Shown here: piece after piece, positions 26,557-32,525 of the stretch
Layout of the letters: every line of letters begins with the position of its first letter
How positions within the stretch are numbered: position 1 is the first letter of the stretch
NCBI GenBank assembly: GCA_944322845.1
Contig: CALUQE010000004.1
Span: 62,001-126,000, forward strand
Direction: 5' to 3'
Length of the DNA: 64,000 nucleotides
DNA from: Candidatus Gastranaerophilales bacterium
GTDB lineage: Bacteria; Cyanobacteriota; Vampirovibrionia; Gastranaerophilales; Gastranaerophilaceae
Notes under the pieces: generated by a model
Database searches by the model: none
Told to the model about the DNA's origin: nothing
Seen by the model: the letters and a program-made list of their open reading frames with translations, nothing else
Made by a program: the position numbers and the translations under genes

Positions 26557-27405
26557 GTGTCTGAGATTAATCCTATACTTTATCAAAATGAGCTGAGCAA
26601 ATTTCCCCAAATCCAACAGGATTACGAGGGGGTAAAAAAACACGTGGATAATGATAGCAAGCTTTCTTCAATTTTTGACATCTGCCCGATATTCAGGCGT
26701 GTTGAGAGAGTTCCGGATAAAGTCGAAGCGGAAGATTATATTCCGGCTGCCGGTCTTGTTTCGCTTGCCGTTTTGAACGCACCGGAAGACTGGCGTGATA
26801 TGAAATCCGCTTACCGTCAAATTAAATCCGGCGCGGAAGGTAAAAATTTTATCCCTACATACAATTATAAAACAGCCCAGCATCCGTTTTCGTTTTTCCG
26901 CGGAACACTGCTTCATAAGTTTGTAAACCCCGCAACAAGCCCGTGTCCGAAGTTCGCAAAATGGCTTTTGAAGAATGACACGACACTCTGGGATACAAAA
27001 TTGAAAAATTTTATTATAAATAAATTTAACGTTCAAGAAACTCCAATTGATACAAAAATAGAAAATATAACATCAACAAAAGAAAATCCTTCATTTGTCG
27101 GTGCAAAACAGTTTATAACAAAATCACCATTCGGAGAATTAACAGCACGCGCAATGACAAGAACAACAAAAATCGGTGCTGCTGTACTGGGAGGATTAGA
27201 AGCTGCGCATCTGATTAAAGAAATTTCAGACGGCGAGAACGCAATAAAAGCAACTGCGAAATCCGCAGTAAACTTTGCAAGCTCTGTTGCCGGCATCGGC
27301 TATGGCGGAGCTATCGGTGCAAAATACTTTGGACCGGTCGGTTCACTCGTCGGCATGGGAATCGGTGCTATTGCAGGAAATAAAATCAGTGACCTTATTG
27401 ATTAA
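26557..27405 (+). CDS. Unknown protein with glycine-rich C-terminal hydrophobic region
   Basis: 282 residues from a GTG preceded by GAAGGG. The first 190 residues are soluble and unrecognised. The C-terminal 90 residues are Gly/Ala-rich (IGYGGAIGAKYFGPVGSLVGMGIGAIAG), similar to glycine-zipper segments that insert into membranes. The stop overlaps that of the convergent small gene by three or four bases. Confidence 0.6.
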   Translation: MSEINPILYQNELSKFPQIQQDYEGVKKHVDNDSKLSSIFDICPIFRRVERVPDKVEAEDYIPAAGLVSLAVLNAPEDWRDMKSAYRQIKSGAEGKNFIPTYNYKTAQHPFSFFRGTLLHKFVNPATSPCPKFAKWLLKNDTTLWDTKLKNFIINKFNVQETPIDTKIENITSTKENPSFVGAKQFITKSPFGELTARAMTRTTKIGAAVLGGLEAAHLIKEISDGENAIKATAKSAVNFASSVAGIGYGGAIGAKYFGPVGSLVGMGIGAIAGNKISDLID

Positions 27406-27668
27406 GCTCTTTTGATACAATCCATTACATGGTTATAGAACTTCATGCTGCCTTGGCTAACATATTTTTTTGCCGCATTCATTGTATCAACACCATCTTT
27501 TGAAGAAATATCTCTAAACAAAGTAACATCATCCCGTAATGATTCATACCATTCAGTACCAATATTTTTCATTAATTTATAATCTTTTTCCGCCCATTTC
27601 AAATACTTTTGATTAACAGCCTGAAAAGCAGGTTGATTTGTACCATTACTTACCGGATTAATTCTCAT
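27402..27668 (-). CDS. Small protein with N-terminal AFQA tag
   Basis: 88 residues from the ATG at 27668, which follows an AGGAG ribosome binding site (a GTG nine bases upstream is inside the spacer). It opens MRINPVSNGTNQPAFQAVN, one of the N-terminal tags recurrent in this window, followed by a charged helical body. No family is recognised. Confidence 0.6.
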   Translation of the reverse strand: MRINPVSNGTNQPAFQAVNQKYLKWAEKDYKLMKNIGTEWYESLRDDVTLFRDISSKDGVDTMNAAKKYVSQGSMKFYNHVMDCIKRA

Positions 27669-27784
27669 ATAATACACTCCTATAATACTTTTTCACACTA
27701 ATTTGTTTTTAACCTGTTATTTTACACACATTCTTTGATTTTATATTATCATATTTTCTCATTTATGCAAAGGGGTTTATATGT

Positions 27785-27790
27785 TACAAT
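27785..27790 (+). promoter_or_regulatory. Extended -10 placed for leaderless DUF1653 gene
   Basis: TGTTACAAT, then six bases, then the ATG at 27797. No ribosome binding site. Confidence 0.5.
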
Positions 27791-27796
27791 AAAACT

Positions 27797-28006
27797 ATGC
27801 AAGAAATAACTGTCGGAAAACTGTATAAACATTACAAAGGTAACATCTATAAGATTATTGCGCTCGGCAGGCACTCCGAAACAGAAGAGGATATGGTTGT
27901 TTATCAATCCGTAAAAAACGGAGATATTTGGATTCGTCCGCAAAAGATGTGGAATGAAAAAATTGACAATAACACACTTAGATTTACACTTGTAGAAAAT
28001 ACTTGA
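27797..28006 (+). CDS. DUF1653-family small protein
   Basis: 69 residues. GKLYKHYKGNIYKIIALGRHSETEE, then VVYQSV and IWIRPQKMWNE, fit the DUF1653 fold (short beta protein of unknown role). It is complete. The promoter of the following structured locus begins inside its last codons. Confidence 0.85.
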   Translation: MQEITVGKLYKHYKGNIYKIIALGRHSETEEDMVVYQSVKNGDIWIRPQKMWNEKIDNNTLRFTLVENT

Positions 28007-28030
28007 AATTTAGCAAAAACAGGTTAAAAT
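28003..28030 (+). promoter_or_regulatory. Plus-strand promoter of peptide/RNA locus 1
   Basis: TTGAAA (28003-28008) and TAAAAT (28025-28030) are 16 bases apart. The predicted start is just before the closing helix AGAATATAGGC. This would transcribe the RNA antisense to the minus-strand peptide. Confidence 0.5.
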
Positions 28031-28031
28031 A

Positions 28032-28201
28032 AGAATATAGGCAAGGGTGCCGTTACACCCTTACCACCTGCAGTTAGTGCAGGATTTTGCAAATGAGAAT
28101 TAGTATTATTGTTAATGCTAATTCTCTTTCGGTAATTTCAACTAACATTTACACCTCCTTTCGTTAGCTGAAATGTTGTTGAAATCTTTAGCCTATATTC
28201 T
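28032..28201. ncRNA. Structured RNA locus 1 (candidate antitoxin RNA or toxin mRNA)
   Basis: AGAATATAGGC (28032-28042) and GCCTATATTCT (28191-28201) pair perfectly over 11 bases and enclose four hairpins. These are AAGGGTG/CACCCTT; CCTGCA/TGCAGG; GAGAATTAG/CTAATTCTC; and TTTCAAC-AACATTT/AAATGTT-GTTGAAA, whose loop holds ACACCTCCTTTC, identical to the anti-Shine-Dalgarno end of 16S rRNA. Promoter-like sequences exist on both strands. On the minus strand the same loop is a perfect ribosome binding site for a 24-codon peptide. The architecture matches locus 2 at 50748-50952. Confidence 0.6.
28074..28148 (-). CDS. 24-residue hydrophobic peptide, candidate type I toxin (locus 1)
   Basis: The ATG at 28148 is preceded by AAAGGAGGTG at ideal spacing. 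The peptide has a charged head (MLVEITEREL) and a hydrophobic stretch (ALTIILILI), then a basic end. The SD-AUG segment lies in the loop of a CTAAC/GTTAG stem. The size, composition, hidden ribosome binding site and opposing promoter resemble toxins of type I systems (Ibs, Hok, AapA1), though no sequence homology is claimed. The peptide at 50802-50876 has the same length and context. Confidence 0.45.
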   Translation of the reverse strand: MLVEITERELALTIILILICKILH

Positions 28202-28221
28202 GTTTTAAAGGTACCTGATTT

Positions 28222-28249
28222 ATTATATCAATAACAGCATAAATATCAA
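28222..28249 (-). promoter_or_regulatory. Minus-strand promoter of peptide/RNA locus 1
   Basis: On the minus strand TTGATA (28249-28244) and TATAAT (28227-28222) are 16 bases apart, close to consensus. Transcription would start about 70 bases upstream of the 24-codon peptide. Confidence 0.6.
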
Positions 28250-28273
28250 TATATTTTCAAATATAAGGACAAA

Positions 28274-28435
28274 ATGATTACACGTGAAGTAAGAGAATGG
28301 ATGCAAAAAGTTGAGAGAAGGCAATATTCATACGACGATGCAATGTATGAGTTTATGCGCTTTTCTTCATTTCTTACAAGGGAAGAAATGAAAATGATTA
28401 AGTCTAAGCTTGAAGCGTCTTATAAAATCCGATAA
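28274..28435 (+). CDS. Small helical protein of unknown function
   Basis: 53 residues, ATG at 28274 after AAGGAC. It is highly charged and helical (MITREVREWMQKVERRQYSY ... FLTREEMKMIKSKLEASY). Codon use is normal for this window. It precedes the SIS-domain gene by 31 bases, with a TAAAAT box between them. Unrecognised. Confidence 0.55.
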   Translation: MITREVREWMQKVERRQYSYDDAMYEFMRFSSFLTREEMKMIKSKLEASYKIR

Positions 28436-28466
28436 AACATGCTAAAATAAAAATACAGGTGAGAGC

Positions 28467-29546
28467 ATGTTTAGAAAAAATGTAAAAACTAAGATGGAAT
28501 CGGAAATCGCCGAACAAACGGGTATTATTCCATATATTTTGATGAAATATATTAACCCTGAAACCGGCGAAATTAAGATTGAACTTCCTGACAACATTAC
28601 CAAAATTGTTCTCGTTGCAAGCGGTTCCTCCTATCACTGTGCAAGATTTGCGGTAGATTTGCTTGAAAAGTTTTCCGGAATTGAATCGAGAGCAATATAT
28701 TCAAGTGAATTTTTGCTCAAAAATGTTATTCCGCACGATAACAATACGCTTTATATTTTCATAACCCAATCCGGCGAAACAAGCGACACGGTTAAGTCTG
28801 CCGAAAAAGTAAAACAGCTTAGCAATGTATCAACACTTTGCATCACCAACAACGAAAATTCCGCAATCTGGAATATCTGCGACTACAAAGCGGCCTGCTG
28901 GGCAGGTGTTGAAGAAGGCATTGCCGCTACAAAATCATTTACTTCCCAGATGCTCTGCCTGCTTTTGATTTCGCTTAAACTAATAGAAAAAATTCACGGA
29001 AGCGAAGCTGCGCGGATTTACAAAAAATCACTTTTCCATCTTCCGATGGTTGTTGAAAAAGCACTCGCAAAACGCGAAGAAATTAAAAAACTAGCTAAGA
29101 TTTTATCAAAAGAAAACCTGATAGTTATAACCGCAGACGGAATTTCATACTCGCTTGCAAAAGAAGCCGCATTAAAAATCAAAGAAACGTCTTACAAAAA
29201 CATAAGCGCAGCCATTTTAGGCGAATTTATGCATGGTCATGTTGCGGTATTTAATAACAAAGGAACACTTATCTACATTGCAATTGACAATATTTCAAAG
29301 CGTTCCGTATCAAATCTTGAAAAAATACAGGAGGATTATCACCCTAAACTTGTTGTTATCGGCCCTGCAGGTGAAGTCAAGAATTATGACTACAACATCC
29401 ATGTGGAGTGTGAAAATGAAATCCAGCAAATGTTTGCAAATGTCGTTGTTCTGCAGCAGCTTGCACTTGAAATTGCGCTGAAATTAAAAAGAAATGTTGA
29501 TCATCCTAAGGGTTTGCACAAAGTTGTTGTTGATAAAAATATCTAA
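28467..29546 (+). CDS. SIS-domain sugar isomerase (GlmS isomerase-like, no glutaminase domain)
   Basis: 359 residues with two SIS domains. VLVASGSSYHCARFA and FITQSGETSDTVKS belong to the first, and EGIAATKSFTSQM is the substrate-binding segment shared with the isomerase half of GlmS. GEFMHGHVAVFN and the C-terminal NVDHPKGLHKVV match GlmS/FrlB/AgaS relatives (DxPxxLxKxVT end). Without the glutaminase domain it probably acts as an amino-sugar phosphate isomerase/deaminase or deglycase. The stop overlaps the convergent small gene by four bases. Confidence 0.85.
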   Translation: MFRKNVKTKMESEIAEQTGIIPYILMKYINPETGEIKIELPDNITKIVLVASGSSYHCARFAVDLLEKFSGIESRAIYSSEFLLKNVIPHDNNTLYIFITQSGETSDTVKSAEKVKQLSNVSTLCITNNENSAIWNICDYKAACWAGVEEGIAATKSFTSQMLCLLLISLKLIEKIHGSEAARIYKKSLFHLPMVVEKALAKREEIKKLAKILSKENLIVITADGISYSLAKEAALKIKETSYKNISAAILGEFMHGHVAVFNNKGTLIYIAIDNISKRSVSNLEKIQEDYHPKLVVIGPAGEVKNYDYNIHVECENEIQQMFANVVVLQQLALEIALKLKRNVDHPKGLHKVVVDKNI

Positions 29547-29785
29547 GCTTCGTTAACTTCTTTTTTTTGATATCTGGCTGCCTTAGCGTTAATTGCGTAA
29601 CATACTGTAGATAATTTTTGCGAAAGCATAAACATGTTTCTCTGTATTGTTGCAACATCGTTCATTGCATCCAGCATCTTATTAGGATCAACCATTGATT
29701 CCATTGCATCATGGTTATCAACTTTTTCATCCGCATATTTTTTTACTAACAGTTTATCTATGTAATCTCTTGCTCCGATTGCCAT
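29543..29785 (-). CDS. Small helical protein of unknown function
   Basis: 80 residues, mostly alpha-helical, with a Met-rich middle (MESMVDPNKMLDAMNDVATIQRNMFM). No signal peptide or known domain. The ATG is preceded by GGGAGA-like purines. It lies downstream of dnaN on the same strand side but is oriented away from the SIS gene, overlapping its end. Confidence 0.55.
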   Translation of the reverse strand: MAIGARDYIDKLLVKKYADEKVDNHDAMESMVDPNKMLDAMNDVATIQRNMFMLSQKLSTVCYAINAKAARYQKKEVNEA

Positions 29786-29870
29786 AGTCTAATCTCCCAA
29801 TTCCTATATTTCCTTATATATATAAAAACAATTCGGGAGAAAAAATTGACCGTTTGTAAAGAAATATGAA

Positions 29871-30992
29871 TTAACCTCTAAGCTGAACAGGCATTACAAG
29901 GTAAAGGTAATCTTCCTCTGAAACAGGCGCAAATACTGTTGCAGAAAGCGAAGAATTAAGTTTAATTGTGATTTCTTCAGACTCAACAATTTTCAAAAAT
30001 TCCAGAATGAACTTGTAATTGAAAGCTATAGCAAGCGGTTCGCTCATATACTTAATATCAATTTCATCCTGAGAATTACCTGCATCAGGCGAATCGCCGG
30101 AAAGTTTAAGTGTATTGTCAGCAAATTCAAATTTTACAATACTGTTTTTTTCGTTAACCATAACCGCAACTCTTTCAAGAGCAGAAATCAAGCTGCTTTT
30201 ATTAACAACAGCTTCTTTCGGGAAAGTCTGCGGAATAAGCTGGTTATATTTAGGGAACTGGCCGTGCATAAGACGGGTAACAATCTTAGTTTTATCAATC
30301 GTAATCACGATTTTTTTCATTTCTTTGCAAATCTTGATAGTATCAGAATCGGCAATCAAAGAAATTTTTGAGAGTTCTGAAAGAACTTTTGAAGAAATAA
30401 GCATTTCAAACGGCTTCTCACTGTCGGAAGAATTATTTTTAACAACTTCCCTTACTCTTGCAAGCCTGTTACCGTCTGTTGCAGCCATCTCCAGCACGTT
30501 TTTGTTAACCTCGCATACAACACCGGAAAGAAGATTATTTGTTTCATACCCTGCTGCAGCCGAAACAACTTCCCTGATTGCTTTTGTGAAAGGTCTTGTT
30601 TCAATTTCCATGCAATCAGTCTCTGCAATATTTTCTTCCACCTGCGGAAACTCGTTTGCAGAAATACCTATAATATCAAATTTAGAGTTTTTGCAGGTAA
30701 TAGTTGCAGTAGAACCGTTAAGTTCAAGGTTAATAAGCTCATCATTGAGTCTTGATAAGATTTCACCGAGTTTTTTTGCCGGAAGAGTAAATCTGCCTTC
30801 GGCTTCAACATTTGCATTAATAAGAGTAATTATTGAAAGGTCAAAATCTGTTGCTGTTAACTTAATCTGGTTTGTGCCGACAGTTTCTATTAAAACATTG
30901 GCAAGCACCGGCTGGAGCCCTTTAACTACCGTTGCTCTTTCTACAATTCTTATCCCGTTTAGTAAATCGTCTTTATTTGCAACAAATTTCAT
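29871..30992 (-). CDS. dnaN: DNA polymerase III sliding clamp (beta subunit)
   Basis: 373 residues from the ATG at 30992, selected because GAGGGGTG lies just upstream. Three topologically similar clamp domains are visible, with the usual start MKFVANKDDLLNGI and the C-terminal LVMPVQLRG. The dimeric ring tethers polymerase III to DNA. No dnaA or recF is adjacent, so this does not mark a classical oriC region. Confidence 0.97.
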   Translation of the reverse strand: MKFVANKDDLLNGIRIVERATVVKGLQPVLANVLIETVGTNQIKLTATDFDLSIITLINANVEAEGRFTLPAKKLGEILSRLNDELINLELNGSTATITCKNSKFDIIGISANEFPQVEENIAETDCMEIETRPFTKAIREVVSAAAGYETNNLLSGVVCEVNKNVLEMAATDGNRLARVREVVKNNSSDSEKPFEMLISSKVLSELSKISLIADSDTIKICKEMKKIVITIDKTKIVTRLMHGQFPKYNQLIPQTFPKEAVVNKSSLISALERVAVMVNEKNSIVKFEFADNTLKLSGDSPDAGNSQDEIDIKYMSEPLAIAFNYKFILEFLKIVESEEITIKLNSSLSATVFAPVSEEDYLYLVMPVQLRG

Positions 30993-31121
30993 GTAATACA
31001 CCCCTCAAAAAACTCATATAACACGGTAATTTTAATACAAAAGGGAATTATTTACAAGCCGTTGACTTTTTATTACAGAGCATTAAACAGATATTACGGC
31101 TCTTGTGTAAATATTTGTAAC

Positions 31122-31148
31122 AAAAACTTTCAAAACTCTAAAGTTTTT
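31122..31148. terminator. Small AT-rich hairpin between dnaN and the small sigma-28-type gene
   Basis: AAAAACTTT and AAAGTTTTT can pair around a nine-base loop, T-run on either strand. It overlaps the sigma-28-like -35 box, so a role other than termination is possible. Confidence 0.35.
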
Positions 31149-31165
31149 CAAAAAAATGCCGATAT
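31139..31165 (+). promoter_or_regulatory. Sigma-28 (flagellar) type promoter
   Basis: TAAAGTTT, 11 bases, GCCGATAT matches the FliA/SigD consensus TAAAGTTT-N11-GCCGATAA with one mismatch at the last base. The spacing from TAAA to GCCGATA is exactly 15. The small gene at 31219 begins about 50 bases downstream. Confidence 0.65.
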
Positions 31166-31218
31166 AAAAAATGTAAGTCAAACACTCCGAGAATTATTTA
31201 GGAAAGGATTAACAGTAT

Positions 31219-31368
31219 ATGCGTATCGAAAATGAAATGTTATCAAGATTCAACCAGATGGAAAATCAATCAAGTTTTGAAATGTCATTAGCGCAGGAAT
31301 TGGATTTTTTCTTTGATAATGTAATGGACACAGTGGTAGATTACTTCAAAGAAGAAGTAACAGTATAA
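31219..31368 (+). CDS. 49-residue acidic protein under a sigma-28-like promoter
   Basis: 49 residues, starting MRIENEMLSRFNQMENQ, with an acidic, hydrophobic second half (LDFFFDNVMDTVVDYFKEEV). The ATG follows AGGAAAGGATT. The upstream flagellar-type promoter and the flagellin gene 1.2 kb away suggest a motility link. It is too short for a typical FlgM and not recognisable as a flagellin chaperone. A perfect hairpin at 31455-31481 follows. Confidence 0.6.
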   Translation: MRIENEMLSRFNQMENQSSFEMSLAQELDFFFDNVMDTVVDYFKEEVTV

Positions 31369-31372
31369 TTTT

Positions 31373-31443
31373 TGCAAGACTCAAAAATATTTACTCCCCC
31401 AAATTTACCCCGAATTTATTTTCCTCCCCAAAACATTTACCCC
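31373..31443. repeat. TGCAAGACTCAAAAATAT repeat plus TTTACCCC words
   Basis: The 18-mer TGCAAGACTCAAAAATAT (31373-31390) occurs again at 52064-52081, in both cases followed by a TTTAC(T)CCCC word. Two further ATTTACCCC words follow within 45 bases. Intergenic. Confidence 0.6.
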
Positions 31444-31454
31444 AAAATTTAATT

Positions 31455-31481
31455 ACGGTGCTGCGTAATACGCAGCACCGT
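31455..31481. terminator. Perfect GC-rich hairpin
   Basis: ACGGTGCTGCGTA and TACGCAGCACCGT form a 13-bp palindrome around one base. The T-run after it is weak (TTTGAGTATTTT), so termination is likely but not certain. Confidence 0.55.
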
Positions 31482-31551
31482 TTGAGTATTTTGTCGGACA
31501 AATATAATCTGCTTTTTTAATTCCCTTCACACCTCACTCTTCACCAATCAT

Positions 31552-31642
31552 ACATTCCCCCTGCAATGACATTAAACTTGTAGTTTCACTTCCCCCCCAA
31601 TACATTTACCCCCAATACATTTACCCCCAATATATTTACCCC
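31552..31642 (-). repeat. Dispersed intergenic repeat, copy B, with triple ATACATTTACCCC
   Basis: ATACATTCCCCCTGCAATGA, CTTGTAGTTTCAC (31577-31589), then three tandem 15-mers: AATACATTTACCCCC at 31599 and 31614 and AATATATTTACCCC at 31629. The block order equals copies A and C. The spacer 31369-31723 holds this repeat, the 18-mer repeat and one hairpin; no convincing gene. Confidence 0.75.
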
Positions 31643-31723
31643 TCCATGACTTTTGAGAAATTATCCTTAAACATATACAAAAGACTAATTTCTATAGTTT
31701 ATAAAAAGCAGAATAATTATCGT

Positions 31724-32503
31724 ATGAAAAAAGTTTTGAGTTTAACAGCACTAATAGTTTTCCTAATGCTTCCGGCAGGTGCAGCGACTTTTCAGGGCGG
31801 TGTTTATGAGCAGGGACAGGGTAACGCAAGCCGTATTATCGATAAACAAACCGGCGAAGGTATCGGCGGAGCGCAAATCAACCTGCCTAAACAAAATTAT
31901 GCGACACGAACCGATTCAAACGGTTTTTTTGAACTGGATACACAAATAAACGGCCCGAGCATTATGTCAGTACAGAAAGAAAACTACAAACCTTTTACAA
32001 TGACTGTTAACGATAACACCTTCAGTGCACCGATTGTTGTAGGTATCGAAAAATCAAACGCTTCCGATCTGGCGCTGGATGCAAATATGTATCATCTCGG
32101 AGATGACAGCTATTCAGATTTGTCGGCAAATGCAGGTGAATTTAGGATGCAGGCAATAGGGCCTTTTTATACAAAACGGTTTACGCTGAAAAAACTTGAT
32201 TTGAGAAAGCCGGTTTATCTTGTAATAGGTTCAATCATCGGTATAGATACCGCAATGGCGCGTTCTATGGGGCAAAATCAGATTCCGAACGCTTTTGCTT
32301 CTCCGCCGGAGGTTTATTTCAACGGAAACAAGATTTCAGAAATCCAGCTAAACGGTGACGGACAGAGAGTAAAGCTTCCGCCGAATTTAATCAGAAGAAA
32401 TCAGGTTAATGAAATTACTATCAAAACAGGCAGAAATCTTATGCAGACGGCATATGTTGATTATGATGACATAGAGTTTATGAACCTGATAATCGAAAAC
32501 TAG
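31724..32503 (+). CDS. Secreted protein with carboxypeptidase-regulatory-like domain
   Basis: 259 residues from the ATG at 31724, giving a proper signal peptide (MKKVLSLTALIVFLMLPAGAAT). Residues about 40-110 look like a CarboxypepD_reg-like beta domain (GEGIGGAQINLPKQNYATRTDSNGFFELD). The second part (about 120-255) is beta-rich, jelly-roll-like, with ligand-type wording (FYTKRFTLKKLDLRKPVYLVIG). Probably exported to the periplasm or cell surface. Function unknown; the neighbour is flagellin. Confidence 0.65.
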   Translation: MKKVLSLTALIVFLMLPAGAATFQGGVYEQGQGNASRIIDKQTGEGIGGAQINLPKQNYATRTDSNGFFELDTQINGPSIMSVQKENYKPFTMTVNDNTFSAPIVVGIEKSNASDLALDANMYHLGDDSYSDLSANAGEFRMQAIGPFYTKRFTLKKLDLRKPVYLVIGSIIGIDTAMARSMGQNQIPNAFASPPEVYFNGNKISEIQLNGDGQRVKLPPNLIRRNQVNEITIKTGRNLMQTAYVDYDDIEFMNLIIEN

Positions 32504-32525
32504 TGGTCTGCATATGGATAAATTT

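Noticed and set aside
28032..28201. 6S RNA, tmRNA or SRP RNA for structured locus 1
   Set aside because: It has several hairpins in a closed junction rather than one long rod, and none of the conserved tmRNA or SRP sequence blocks; a second similar copy at 50.7 kb also argues against a single-copy housekeeping RNA.
29871..31060. Replication origin near dnaN
   Set aside because: No dnaA, recF or DnaA-box cluster could be seen next to dnaN.
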